DNA from: Carya illinoinensis
Lineage: Eukaryota; Streptophyta; Magnoliopsida; Fagales; Juglandaceae
NCBI RefSeq assembly: GCF_018687715.1
Contig: NC_056756.1
Span: 35,552,480 to 35,616,479, forward strand
Direction of reading: 5' to 3'
DNA: 64,000 nt
Shown here: positions 9,894 through 21,623 of the stretch, piece by piece
Layout: each line of letters begins with the position of its first letter
Position numbering within the stretch: the first letter of the stretch is position 1
Translations under genes and position numbers: made by a program
Notes under the pieces: model-generated
What the model saw: only the letters and a program-made list of their open reading frames with translations
Told to the model about the DNA's origin: nothing
Database searches by the model: none

Positions 9894-10024
9894 AGTCACT
9901 TCTTTTGACCAATAATGAGCACACTTCAAGCCCACTTCAAGCCTTCCGCAACAACACTTGTTACAACACTATTTTACACAGGTTTTCACAAGAATATGCC
10001 AACACGCTCATTTTTCTCTCAACA

Positions 10025-10855
10025 GAAATCATAAAACAATACAATGAAAAGCATGTTTAATTTAAAATAAGAGAACCACTTATTATAATAATTTAGATAA
10101 TCTTTCAAAAATACATGTAAATATGAGATATCATAGTTCCACTAGGATATTCCTCTATCCTAGATTTTGGAGTCGTGAAAAAACCATTTCTTTTAATGCA
10201 CAACCCAAAAACATGTGACATGTGACCATGTAACTTTCATGCAGCAATGTCATGTACTTAATGTCTTATATAAAAATTTATCATGTGTATAGCTTCAAAG
10301 AGTGATAACATGCTGAACATATGCTTTTATACAACTAGCAAGAGTTCCCCAAATCATATACCAATTCTCCAAATTTGAACATGTCATGTGAACCAACCAA
10401 TCAACATTTTTAAGCAGAGCATGTACGTTAGAGACACAAATCACAGCATGTGACTAGTACCATTTCCATAATCCAATTTGAGCGATCAAGAAGCAAAATT
10501 TATACATAAACATAAATACATTATCCAAGAGTAAGTTAGTGGCAAATTAAAAAATTTTCTGAAATAAAAATACCAACGATCAAGAAGTTAGAAGTGTATG
10601 CTTGTAAACCATTAGATTCGGATTCAACACTAAACCAAACATGTGTGTGTTGTGAACTAGGGTTTTGTGCCCTTAACCCTACTTGGCTACAAGCCCTTTC
10701 CCATTGGCTTTTGGTGTGAAGAATGGAAGTGTGTGTGTGTAAGACATGTGTAGCTAACTTGGTAGAACCCTAATGGGCAAAATGCATGGAAACCCTTTGC
10801 TTAGGTTTCTTGAAACAAAGATCAAGTGGAAAGTAACACAAACCCTAGTAAGAGC
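10025..10855. other. Sequence between the Sirevirus and the outer Gypsy element; no gene seen
   Basis: AT-rich DNA with a short TG microsatellite near 10724-10740. No convincing coding frame. It continues across the Gypsy insertion at 40402. Confidence 0.6.
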
Positions 10856-13800
10856 TGTAACGGCCCGCTAGAAATTCAATGGTGAAATTTCTATAGAATT
10901 TAGGTACCTCGTGAAAACCCTATAAGTTTTCACGAATCGACCAATCGCACAGGTTTTAGTCTATCAATATGGTCAGTGTTATCACTCATTATAGTGACAA
11001 AATTGAAATTTTAATTATTTGATGTAGTTAGAAATGTCAGAATATGTTACAGTCTACGCTACTAGACTCAGCTGATTATTTATGATTTTATAGTGCAATA
11101 ACTCATTTTCATCATTCCGGACGAAACGTTTGTTTGAAACTGTGAAATTACTTTTAGGGACACTTTGGCGTTGAGTTTTGGTAAATGATTTTCACTGTAG
11201 GTTAATATGAATATTTATAATTTTTCAGTATGAAGTTTATTACGCATTTTTTTGAGTGAATAGTAACCTTATCAAGGTTACTAAGTGTAGTATTTTCAAA
11301 ATCACAGTGTGGAATATCCAAATTAGGTTAGAAAAGTTTTATTTGGAGACTTGGCAAGATCTTAGCCACACATAGTGAATAGTATTAGACACTTGGCACA
11401 AAGAGGAACCATTAGATGGATTTGTGAAGGAAATCAATGTGTGAGATTATGCCACCTAAGCAAAATTTTTTTTCATCTGATCAACCAAATTGAGTTAGAT
11501 TAAAGAGGGTTTCAACCCTAGTGAAACCCTAAATGGTTGAATCCAATTGAAACCCCAAAAGCTTGGTTGAAACCAAAACCCTAAATGGTTTCCCCAAACC
11601 CTAAGGTTGGCATTCAAACCCTTTTTGATCCAATTTCTAGTATTGTGTTTAATCACTGGATTAAATTACTTCCACATGCTATTAATTTCTTAAATTCTTG
11701 TTATGACATCATTATCCAACCTTTTAAACCTTGAAAGTTTTATTGGGTCAAGAAAAATTGAATTTGGGCTTGATAGTAGCTCAAACCCTAACCAAACCCC
11801 CTTTAAACCCCAAATTGAAGCCCACTTGGTTGAGGCCCACCAAGGCCCACAAATTTGGCCACCTTGGCAAACCTTCTTGAAGAAGTTTTCTCCCGCACAT
11901 GGCAAACCATCCACTGCCCTTAGCTGCACCCACTAGTGCCTTGAGGTGATGGAGAAACACACCTCATCAACCTCCATACCTCGCAGCTTCTGCAAGCAGT
12001 CCTTTCCCCTCACTATTCTCTACTTTATGTCACATATCCACCTCCAATCAAGGGTTATTCAAGCCCATATCTTCCCCTCCAGTAGTCTATAGTCGTGGAA
12101 GACACACTTCTTTCCCTTTAATCACTTCTTCACCCCATTCTTAGAGAGAAACCCAAAAGAGCTCTCTCGGGTAGATTTTTGGGTCTTTTTACGTGGAGAT
12201 TTTTTACCCTTTGTAAGTATTTTCACACGATGGATCCTTCATAAAAAATATTCCTATTTGATTATAGTTCTGTAGATATATTATTTGTATCACTCCATGG
12301 TCATTTGGTCGGTTAAAAGTATTTTTAACCATGGAAAGGTCATTCTGGGCGTGAAACTGGCGAGTATGTTATGTTTTGGAGTCTTTGACCAAGCTAATGG
12401 GCATATCTTGGTTTGAGAATTTAATGGAGCCTTTTTAGAATATGTTTATGAGTTTCCATTGAGGTTTTTTGCATGAATAAAGTTCTTGATGATAGAGTTT
12501 CTTAGATCTAGAAACTTGAAAACTGGAAGTGGAAAAACAGTTTTTGTTTGGAGAAAATTTGAATATTTCGTAGTTTGATCTTAGTCTAAAGGCTTTGATA
12601 TTTTTCTATGATGATCCTAGGTCTCTTATTTTCATGTTAGGATCTTATTTTGAAGATATTTAGTATTATTTTCAAAGATATGGTTTTTCTATGCAAGAGG
12701 ATTTCGGTTAGGCTTAAGATTTGATGTTTTTGGATTAGATCCATGTTTTATTGATTTTTAGCAATTTGATTTTAAGTTTGATGGTTGGATATTCTTTATG
12801 ACACATTTTTAAACCTTGTGATGCTTTATTTCGAAGATCTCACATTTTTAAGCCATTGATCAAGAGATTTATCAAAGCTAGTTGAGGAAAAAGTTTCTAT
12901 TTTTGGACTAAGTGTAAAACCAAAAACTCCAAGTGTTATTTTCTGATTTTCGTGACTTTAGTTTGATGATTTAAAGCATAGCTGATCTTATGATGATGTT
13001 ATGAATATGTTAGAAGTAAGATTTGATTTTTTGCAATTCTTAAAGATGTTTTGATCTAGGTTCAAAGCTTGTGATTCACAGATTTGGATCTTTTTACAAA
13101 AAAGTTTAATGTTGATTATTAGTTTTTCCTAAATGGATGTTTTAAGTATGGTTTTAAACTTAGGATACGAAGATCCTTGTTGCAAAATTTTGGTTTAAGT
13201 ATGAGTTTTGAAGTTGGAAGGAATTGCAACAAAAATAAGATAAATGGCATATGGATGTTTTGGCCATAGTGTGTTTTCCATAGTTATGATTTGTTTTAAA
13301 TTTTTCTAAGTTGATATTTGAGTTTAGGACAAAATTTATATAAGGAATGTAAATTTTGGAAATTTTTGGAGTTAGGATGTGAAATCCTTAAGTTAGGGGT
13401 AAAATAGTCATTTTTCCACATGTAGAGGGTAAAATGGTAATTTTACTCTACTTCGTCTCTTTTACACATTTCTAATTGTTAGTAATTGAATTTATAACTT
13501 TTAAAATATCTTCTTATAGTTACTCGGCTTTCGCACTTTATTTTCATGGAATGCAACAAACGACTTAAGTTAGCTTCTAACTTACTATCAGTTTACTGTG
13601 TATGTATGATTCGTAAGGGAACTATAGTTTATATATGTATGTTACCATATATGCCATGCCATGCCACATCATTACATGTTTATCTGTTATGCACGATTTA
13701 TTTTGTCATGAATATTTATCTATTACACAATCTATTCTGTCATGTATTGCTATATGTTATAAGTATGCCAAGTTAAGTATGTCATATGTTACATCTATGT

Positions 13801-13929
13801 CATATCATGTAATATTCACTGTTGCAAATATGTCATGTTAAGTATGATATTTGTTACATGTTCGGTCATGTTATGAAATGTTTCCATCTCAAGTAAGACG
13901 TGTCTTTCGAGTTACGTTTAAGTCAGTTA

Positions 13930-14345
13930 TGTCTAGGATACTTGCAATGTAATCATTATGATTTTTTGAGCCTCTCCATTTGTAATTCACACGAGGTACT
14001 TTTGGCAAAATCATTTTGATTGTCAGAATGTCATTTAAGTTCAGTTATGCAGATACTCCTAGCGTAATCATTTTGATTGTTAGGGTATCTTATTTAAAAT
14101 ACTTGTGATGAAATCATTCTAATTGTCAGAGTATTACCGGGTACTCTTGGTCTAATAATTTTGATTGCTAGGGTACATGTTTTAAAGTATTCGTGATAGA
14201 ATCATTCTGATTGCTAGGGTACGTGATTTAAAATACTCATGATGGAATCATTCTGATTATCTGAGTATCTCTAATGGAATATGTTGGGTGGAATCATTCT
14301 GATTGTTCACTAGTCTTGAAGAAATGACTGACGAAATCATTTTGA
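13930..14345 (+). repeat. Array of AATCA-N3-TGATT inverted-repeat motifs in the outer LTR
   Basis: About nine occurrences of a degenerate AATCATTCTGATTGTCAGAGTAT-like motif spaced 30-60 bp apart. The best copies have perfect 5-bp inverted arms AATCA/TGATT around three bases. The 3' LTR holds about ten copies at 38830-39290. Confidence 0.75.
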
Positions 14346-14494
14346 TTGTCAGAATTCAAGTCCAAGTTCATGTCAAGAAGTTAAGAATAAGCAATCATGG
14401 TGACCCCATAAGATAAGAATAAACAATCATGGTGACCCTATGAGATAAGAATAAATTTGAGATCAAGTCCCTGTTAAGTCAAGTTTCAGATCAA

Positions 14495-14870
14495 GTTCAT
14501 GTTATATATGTTATGCTCACGTACATGTTACACTCATGTTCACGTTAAGTTTCAAATTCATGTTCATATCTTGTTTTATTCACATTTATATTATGTTCAA
14601 GCTCACGTTCATGTTATGTTATGTTCATGTTCACGTTATGTTTCAAGTTCACGTTTATGTCATGTTATGTTCAAGTTCACGTTCATATTATGTTTTATTC
14701 ACGTTCACATTATGTCTCAAGTTCACGTTTATGTCATGTTATGCTCAGGTTTATGTTAAGTTCAAGTTCATGTTTACAAGTTCATGTTTATGTCATGTAT
14801 GTTCACGTTCATGCTATGTTTCAAGTCCATGTTATGTTTCAAGTTCACATTCATGTCATGTCAAGTAAAA
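14495..14870 (+). repeat. Short tandem repeats rich in TTCATGTTATGTTCAAG in the outer LTR
   Basis: Imperfect 12-24 bp units of CATGTTATG and CAAGTTCACGTT fill the block and recur at 39385-39780 in the other LTR. No coding meaning. Confidence 0.75.
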
Positions 14871-15498
14871 TTCAGTTTACATTTCAGTTTCGGTTATGTC
14901 AGTTATGTCATGCTATATGTCAAGTTATGCTATGCTTAATTACGACTTTAATTATGCATTCATGCTTTTACTGCCATGCATGCATCATTAACCTGTGTGG
15001 GAGTTTCCTATTAACTTACTAAGATTTGTAATCAAATATCATTGTGATAGTCCCAACTACCATTCCCTCCTGAATGGTAGATCTTGTTATAGAACCCAAA
15101 GGAGAATCAGAATCCAACCAACTGAACACGGTCGACTAAGCTACAGTGCGACGTTGATGATGGCATAGTATTTAACTTAGGTTACTACTTGTACTTATGG
15201 AGTTGTATTTCCAGTACTTTTTTATCACAACTATTTTGGACTAGTGTTGTGATCATGGCTATTTAGTATGCCTTTATGTATGAAGTATGTTTCAAGTATT
15301 TGTGATATTTTTAGTTTGGTACATAGTATTGCTAAAGAAAAAAAAGATTTATCCGCTACAAATATTGCATATATCTAGATGCATGTTAGGAACATTGCAT
15401 CTTAAATGTCATGAACAGGGGCAAGTAATCTTGTGTTGCATGTCTCAACACTTCAGATGTTCGTTCGATCCCGAGCGGAATTTGGGGGCGTCATAGGG

Positions 15499-15510
15499 TG
15501 GTATCAGAGC
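15499..15510 (+). other. Primer binding site of the outer Gypsy element
   Basis: TGGTATCAGAGC, three bases after the LTR end; initiator methionine tRNA type. Confidence 0.88.
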
Positions 15511-15654
15511 AATACGTCTCTAGGCTATAAATCCTCATGTACTTAGGAAGTGCACCAAATATTAGGCTTGAAATTTTAATCTTTGTTAGGCTTGAATTTC
15601 TTGAAGTATAAGAGATAGTACGTGGTTGTGATACGTGTACTCATGTGTTTCAGG

Positions 15655-16751
15655 AAGTAACACGACTCGTGGTAGGATACCTCAGAACCCCGAGGGAGAC
15701 ATCAATCAAGAGAATCAGAATCCCCATGTGGATGGAGGGAAAGAGTTTGCTGAGGCTATACGTCTGTTGATTGACGTGTTTAGACATCAGCAATAGCAGC
15801 AAGTGCAGGCACCACAACCCAAAGTTAGGGGTTCTTTTTATGAGAGGTTTTTGATCCATAGATACCCAAAATTTTCTGGTAATGAAGGCCCTTTGAGAGC
15901 CGAGAAATGGTTTCGGGATGTTGAAAGGACTTAAAAGATATGTGGATGTACTAAGGACCAGAAAGTTCTATATGCTGGATATCTATTCCAAGGAGAAGCT
16001 GGAATATGGTGGGACACCCACAAGCAACTCTTAGTTTGGGAACTAGGAAATCTCGCTACACTATCATAGGAGAGATTCAAGGAAGAGTTCGACAACAGAT
16101 TCTTCCCAGATTCTGTCAAACAGTTGAAGGCGCAAGAATTCGCAACTTTAACTCAAGGCAGTTTAACTGAAGAACAGTACGCCGCTAAGTTTATGGAGTT
16201 AGGAAGGTTTGCACCACACCTTATCTCTACTCAAAGGATGCAGGCATACAAGTTTCAAGTAGGACTTTAGCCTAGGACCTGTAGTCAAGTAGCTTGCCTT
16301 AGAATACAGACTTACCAAGAATTGGTAAGTGTGGTCGCAATAGCAGAGGTAGAGTGTAAGGGTTTGACCACCTAGATCATTTTGGAAAGAAAGAGGACTT
16401 CACCGTATGCTACTGAAGAAAGTCCAGAAAGGAAGAAGATGTTTACTGAATCAGATAAAGGAAAAGGCATCGAGACTGGAAGCTCAATGCTAACCACATA
16501 TCCAATATGTGGGATGTGTGAAAAGAACCATGGAGGCAAGTGAAAGCTTACCTTAGGACTTTTTTTTGGATGTGGCCAACCTGACCACTTGATCAAAAAT
16601 TGTCCCAAGAGAGCTCAGAGGAAGGGGACTGTTCCCAACAGAGATTCCAAACCAAAGCCACGACCTCCTATGCCAGCTCGAGTGTTTATAGCCACTCCTG
16701 GGGAGGCAGATACTGATGCCCCACAAACATATAGAGCAAACGTTATTTCTG
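15655..16751 (+). pseudogene. Gag of the outer Gypsy element, several stops
   Basis: One frame gives a chromovirus-type Gag: FQGEAGIWWDT, RFKEEFDNRFFPDSVKQLK, FMELGRFAPHLIS and a degraded zinc knuckle (FFGCGQPDHLIKNC, in which the first Cys appears lost). At least six in-frame stops interrupt it, for example near 15796, 15931 and 16268. It ends at VISG, directly before a donor-like GTATTT. The Gag is similar in plan to that of the nested chromovirus (RFKKEFNDRFFP, ELGRFAPHLI), so the two elements are relatives. Confidence 0.82.
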
Positions 16752-16849
16752 GTATTTTCTAATACCTATGTATTGTTAAGCTTAGTTAAGGTTGATTTGA
16801 TTTCAATTGATTTTATTTTTGCATTATTGTTATTTTGGGGAATGTCAAG
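16752..16849 (+). other. Intron-like segment at the gag/protease junction of the outer element
   Basis: GTATTTTC at 16752 and GTCAAG at 16844-16849 bracket 98 bp of T-rich sequence. It sits at the same place in the polyprotein (after VISG) as the 97-bp intron of the nested chromovirus. The acceptor AAG is weaker than CAG, possibly through mutation. Confidence 0.5.
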
Positions 16850-17150
16850 TCATTGAGGTTTGTAACTTGTATGCTTTTGATTCAAGCGAGTCCCTGTTTC
16901 TAGTGATTGTGGACTAAAGTTAAGTTTGGAAGCCTAATTGTTCCCCAGGTGGTAAGAGTAACATTTCTCACTAGGAGTATTATTGTTCATACCGGTGTAG
17001 GTATAGAATGCCTTTTAGTGATACGAGGAAGAATATTGAAGGTCATTGAATTGTATTCCACGTGTTTGGAGTTTGTTTTGATTATGAGGATGCAATGGAA
17101 TTTGTGTTTGTGGAAAACATAGATCACCCTCATATTGGAGACTATTATAT
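16850..17150 (+). pseudogene. Protease remnant of the outer Gypsy element
   Basis: NLYAFDSSES matches the position of the aspartic protease active site (LFDSGAS in relatives). Downstream, VVRVTFLTRSIIVHTG and IECLLVIRGRIL match the rest of a chromovirus protease. Several stops and frame changes make it inactive. Confidence 0.6.
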
Positions 17151-18150
17151 AGGGAGTAAAATCTTGGTCTTGAGGATTTACATGAAGACTAGGAACATAT
17201 CCTTCTACTTAGAGTCAGAATAAGAGGCAGCTCATGATGGATAGACGAACTATGCCAATCAAAGGAGAGAACGCCTTGAGTTTAGGTTATTAGCTGATTG
17301 TTTATCAAGGTGTCACCTAGGAGGAGGAATGATTCATTTTGATTATGAAGGTGTAAGCTAGTCCCAGGCAGACAGGTTTCCCTGAGTAAACAGAGAAAGT
17401 AATTCAGTTGTGTATGGATTAAATTTTTCCAAATTGAATTGCACAAATACTTGAAGTTTTAGATTTAAAGAGTATGCTGGTATGACTTGACCTACTTTGT
17501 GGAAGTATTCCAATACAAATTGATGATTTGAGCAGAAAGAAAAATAGTGATTTGACTTAAGCAAGGATTCAGTATCCTAGAAGTTTAGTCTAGGACTTGT
17601 TAAGATTAGGCAGTAACCTTTATGAGCGTTATATTCTTCTTTTATACCATGTGACTGTTATAGATAAGATCAGTGTGGACTACGAAAGGAAGGCATTACC
17701 TCATGAAGAATGTTATCCGCCGATTCACTCAACTACATGATTAGATCGGGACAGCTTCAAAGTGAGGATGGCAAGGAATGGAGTTGAGTCCAATAGAGAA
17801 GCAGAGGAGCATGCTACAACAACCAACACTGAGCCGTAAAATCAAGATCATCTATGCCATTCACTCGCAGAGGAAGATCACTGGTTGAAGGTTAGGAACC
17901 CGAGAGCGATGATGAAGAAGTCGTACAGCTTCCCGACCCAGGTTACTATGACAATATGGCGTACGATTTAGAGGATGATGTGTTCTACTACTTACCCCAA
18001 CACTTTGTACCGTTGGACGTCGATGCACCTCCGTTGGATTCGACAGTGATGATACATCTAGTGATGGACAATAGTTTTGGTAACCAACATTTTCTATTGA
18101 GCATGTTTTGTGTTTGTACCTGCATTGATTTCGAGGACAGAATCTGTTTT
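17151..18150 (+). other. Internal region of the outer element without recognisable pol
   Basis: About 1 kb with no reverse transcriptase, RNase H, integrase or chromodomain motif in any frame. A small acidic frame near 17956-18180 (YYDNMAYDLEDDVFYYLPQH) has no family I recognise. This region replaces the roughly 3.5 kb of pol expected of an autonomous relative. Confidence 0.6.
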
Positions 18151-18164
18151 TTAGGAGGGGAGGA
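18151..18164 (+). other. Polypurine tract of the outer element
   Basis: TTAGGAGGGGAGGA directly precedes the 3' LTR start TGTAAC. Confidence 0.85.
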
Positions 18165-18635
18165 TGTAACAACCAGTTAGAAATTCAATGGTGGAATTTC
18201 TATAGACTTTAGGAAGCTCGTGAAAACCCCATAAGTTTTCATAAATCGACTAATCGCACAGATTTTAGTTTGTCAACATAGTCAGTGTTATCACTCACTA
18301 TGGTGATAGAATTGCGATTTTAATTATTTGAGGTAGTTAGAAATGTTAGAATATGTTACGATCTATGCCACTAGACTTAGCTAATTATTTAGGATTTTAT
18401 GGTGCAATAACCCATTTTCATAATTTCAGGCAAAATGCCTGTTCGAAATTGTGAAATTACTTTTAGGGGCACTTCGGGGTTGAGTTTTGGTAAACGATTT
18501 TCATTGTAGGTTAATATGAATATTTAGAATTTTTCAGTACTAAGTTTATTACGCATTTTTTGAGTGAATAGTAACCTTGATAAGAGTACTAAGTGCAGTA
18601 TTTTCAAAATCACAGTGTGGACTATCCAAAGGTTA
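18165..18635 (+). repeat. 3' LTR of the outer element, first part
   Basis: Matches 10856-11330 and is then interrupted by the Athila-like element; the match resumes at about 36211. The last five bases, GGTTA, are the left target duplication of the insertion. Confidence 0.92.
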
Positions 18636-19953
18636 TGATTGTCAAGATATTTTGGTTAGAATATCTGCTTACAATTGAAAGAAATCAAGATAGAATAGTC
18701 CAAATAGTGATATCAGTTGTGAAATTTTTAGATAAAATCCTTGACCATTGGAATTGCTAGTTAAGAGGATAAATGTACTATTTTACTTGTTTGATGGGCT
18801 GATTGTTTTGCTTGCAAGTATTAAGGCCTAGTCCTAAGAATTAAAGCCCAAAGTCTTGAGTTCAGACCTGACGAGTGAAGGCCTGTGTGAAGGCCTCTGC
18901 TGCGGCTTATCCTCAGTCATCAAGAAGGATTGAGAAAAACCTCATCCCTTAGAGGGCAGAACCGAGAACTAGAGAGGATTCGGTTAGAAGAGAGAGAAGA
19001 TGGAGATGATGGAAGGAGAGAATAAAAGGAGAAGAGGCGCACCACAGAAAGGGGGAATCGATTCACGTTCATTCTTGGAATCCTTAGTTATGTTTTGCTT
19101 TAAGAACGATTGTAGCTTTTCTTACATTGTAGGGTTTCCAAATTATCTATCAATTGATGATTTGGGGCTAATTTCCATAGCTAGGGTTGCAGAGGAAGGG
19201 GTTTCCTTCCTTTATTATCGATGGTTATTTGTTATTGTTATACTTAATATAAATCTGCTATTGTATTTTCATGCCCTATTTACTATCGGTTTGGAAAGAT
19301 CTCTTGTTCTTGACCTATTGTAGACTCACGGCACATCAAGACCTTGAAATAATCAAGGATCCATCCACTATGAGTCTTGAGATAAAAATGGATGATAATG
19401 TAGTGAAGGTTTTATTCCAATCGGTGCCTTCATCTGAGTTGTACTATTCTTTGGTTCTTAAGTGTTATTGTCTTGATTGAGTTAACATGAGCAGATGCAC
19501 CTAGCAACTATAACCTGATGATAGAGGAAACCCTAACTCTCTGTCACTAGTATTTACACTTTCTGACAAATACTTTCCAGTTCTAAGTTTTAAAGATTTT
19601 ATTCACATTTTACATTCTTTTTGTCTCAACTTTAAATATTGTTGATCTGGTTTTTATGTTTGCAATATTCTTAGAAGAATTGAAACCCTTGCTTCACTTG
19701 TCACACTTCTAAATCATCCTACATTCAGTGCAACCCTTTGCATACAACCCCTCCTTCGCATTTGAGAGCAAACCTCTTTCATAAAGAGAATTTGTTCTAC
19801 CATATGTTATCTTCAACTTAGTTTATACTGTTTTACTTATTTACATTTTGTTGGGTTATGTTAACATAGTCATCCCTGTGGAAATGACCTTGGGTACTCA
19901 CTCTATATTCTGAACATGCTTTTATACTTGGAAGCATTATTTTGAGTGAATCA
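18636..19953 (+). repeat. 5' LTR of the Athila-like element
   Basis: Nearly collinear with 34881-36205. A 107-codon frame at 19000-19323 is partly shared with the other LTR (74 codons at 35252), but it shows no domain; I do not call it a gene. Confidence 0.92.
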
Positions 19954-19959
19954 AGTTTT

Positions 19960-19978
19960 TGGCGCCATTGCCAGGGAC
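19960..19978 (+). other. Primer binding site of the Athila-like element
   Basis: TGGCGCCATTGCCAGGGAC, six bases after the LTR. It is of the tRNA-Asp type typical of Athila/Tat elements, which usually read TGGCGCCGTTGCC. Confidence 0.82.
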
Positions 19979-20259
19979 AACTGCTGAAACATAGTCTTTT
20001 TTGAAAAATAAAATAAAATACAAGGAGGGTATCTGTGAACCTCGTCACAGAATGGGTAACAACTCTTATCTACCTTCTTGAATAATTTCTTGTGCCTCTG
20101 TTTTGTTCCTTTAGTTGTCTTACATCCATTCTGAATTTTTTTTTGTGCATGTCTGTTTGGACTAGAGATCAAGCATCACAATTAACTAGGACTGAGTCAT
20201 TTTCATCCACAAAGTCTGCATCCATATCTTTTGAGTCATCCTCTGAAAATTTAAGTAAC

Positions 20260-21051
20260 ATGGCTAAAAATGAGGATCGGGAAATCTTGAACCAGAATTG
20301 GACATTAAGATAGTACTTACAGCCAGTCAGAGCTAGTTCCCCTTCCTGCATTATTCAACCTTTAAATGCAAACAATTTGAATTTTAAACCTGGGATGATC
20401 CCATTGATTCCTCATTTTCATGGAATGGAATATGAGAATCCTTATTTGCATATTAAAGAATTTGAAGAAGTGCGCTCCACATTCATGGATAGGACATGTA
20501 CTAAGGAAGTGATTAGGTTGAAACTGTTTCCTTTTTCCCTTAAGGATAAAGCCAAAACATGGCTGAATTCTCTAAGGCCTCGGTCCATAGGAACTTGGCA
20601 ACAGATGCAAACTGAGTTTCTTAAAAAATTCTTTACCATACATCGAACAAATGCACTGAAAAGGCAAATTATGAATCTTGGGCAAAAAGATGGTGAAACT
20701 CAGGTAAGGAACTTTTTACCAAAACCAGATGGTGAATTACATGTTGAAAATTATGAGATTCCTGAGTCCATACCTACTCCATTTCCTCAAAGGTTGATTT
20801 CTATGCATAAAGAAAAACAAAATTTTGAAATTCTGGAAATTTTTAAACAAGTCAAAAGAAACATTCCACTTCTAGATGCCATCAAACAAATCCCTGCTTA
20901 TGCAAAATTTTTGAAGGATTTGTGCACTGTCAAAAGAAAGTTAAATGTTAAAAAAAAAAAAAACCTCTCACTGAGCAAGTCAGTGCCATCATCCAAAATC
21001 ACACACCCCCTAAATACAAAGGCCCTAACTCACCTACTATCTCTTGCATAA
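20260..21051 (+). pseudogene. Athila-like Gag, internally deleted
   Basis: It begins MAKNEDREI, with a stop at 20311-20313, then NFKPGMIPLIPHFHGMEYEN, YLHIKEFEEV and LKLFPFSLKDKAKTWL, the conserved Gypsy Gag core. After RQIMNLGQKDGET it jumps straight into protease-proximal sequence (FKQVKRNIPLLDAIKQIP). The distal Gag and any nucleocapsid zinc knuckle are missing, a deletion rather than a frameshift. Confidence 0.8.
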
Positions 21052-21602
21052 TTGGTGATGCCAAAATTGGCCAAGCTTTGCTTGATTTAGGGTAAGGGGT
21101 AAATCTATTACCCTATAGTGTGTATGAACAGCTGGGATTGGGTGAATTAAAACCAACTTCTATAATTTTGCAGTTAGCTGATAGGTCCATTAAAATGCCT
21201 AGGGGAGTGGTGGAAGATGTATTAGTACAAGTAGATAGATTTTATTATCCTATAGACTTTGTGGTGCTAGATATGAAACTAACTGCTCCAACTAATCTCT
21301 CTTCTACTCCAGTGATCTTAGGGAGACCTTTTTTAGAAACCTCTAATGCTATTATAAATTGTAGAAGTGGGGTTTTAAAATTGAGTTTTGGCAACATGAC
21401 TTTAGAGCTTAACATTTTCAATTTATGCAGGCAGCCTCAAGAACTAGAAGAAGTGCAGGAAGTCAATTCTTTGGAAGCAATCCCTTTTGAGGATCTATTC
21501 TTAAATATTGACTTTATTGAAAATTCTATTGAAAAATTTCTATCTATTGATGCTAATTATGTCTCTTCCATCCTTGCTATAGGAAGCTCAAGTGATACCT
21601 AG
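21052..21602 (+). pseudogene. Athila-like aspartic protease
   Basis: IGDAKIGQALLDLG keeps the catalytic Asp. The codon after Gly is a TAA at about 21093-21095, just where Ala or Ser is normal. The domain continues with VNLLPYSVYEQLGLGE, LQLADRSIK and VILGRPFLETSNAII. It is inactivated at the active site. Confidence 0.78.
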
Positions 21603-21623
21603 TGGAGGCCTAAGATCAAACCT

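Larger units (their letters stand above)
1..10024 (-). mobile_element. Sirevirus-type Ty1/Copia LTR retrotransposon (left LTR cut by window edge)
   Basis: This is a nearly complete minus-strand Copia element. The 5' LTR (8983-10024) starts TG and ends CA on the plus strand. It is followed, on the minus strand, by a primer binding site matching initiator-methionine tRNA, then gag, protease, integrase, reverse transcriptase and RNase H in Copia order, an extra env-like ORF, polypurine tracts and the inner 414 bp of the 3' LTR. The extra ORF after pol, the long Gag with several zinc knuckles, the multiple polypurine tracts and the LTR palindrome around 9011-9037 are Sirevirus (SIRE/Maximus) hallmarks. 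The expected size is about 10.65 kb, of which about 0.63 kb lies left of the window. The right flank starts GAAAT, but the matching target duplication cannot be seen. The element carries at least three disabling lesions. Confidence 0.93.
8983..10024 (-). repeat. 5' LTR of the Sirevirus (1042 bp)
   Basis: The boundaries are fixed by TG at 8983, CA at 10023-10024, the adjacent primer binding site, and identity of the 10024 end with the 414 end of the other LTR. It contains the 51-bp repeat array, a TATA box at 9582-9589 and the Sirevirus palindrome. Confidence 0.92.
10856..15495 (+). repeat. 5' LTR of the outer Gypsy element (4640 bp)
   Basis: It starts TGTAACGGCC and ends GCGTCATA, where the other copy ends GTGTCACA, so the terminal CA has become TA here. 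It matches 18165-18635 plus 36211-40401 throughout by eye. Apart from two repeat arrays it has no coding content; short open frames such as those at 14499-15022 are translations of the repeats. Confidence 0.92.

Noticed and set aside
11500..11620. Telomere-like AAACCCTAA words
   Set aside because: Scattered single words within LTR sequence, not a tandem array, so not an interstitial telomere.
13930..14345. CRISPR-like regular repeat array
   Set aside because: Eukaryotic LTR context, degenerate repeats, and spacers that are themselves repeated; it occurs in both LTRs of one element.
14499..15022. Open frames rich in Cys, His, Val and Tyr, also at 39396-39784
   Set aside because: They are translations of CATGTTATG-type tandem repeats inside an LTR, in overlapping frames.
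19000..19323. Possible small protein (MEMMEGENKRRRG start), with a counterpart at 35252
   Set aside because: It lies in both Athila LTRs, has no domain, and the two copies differ in length by a stop; no sign of selection.
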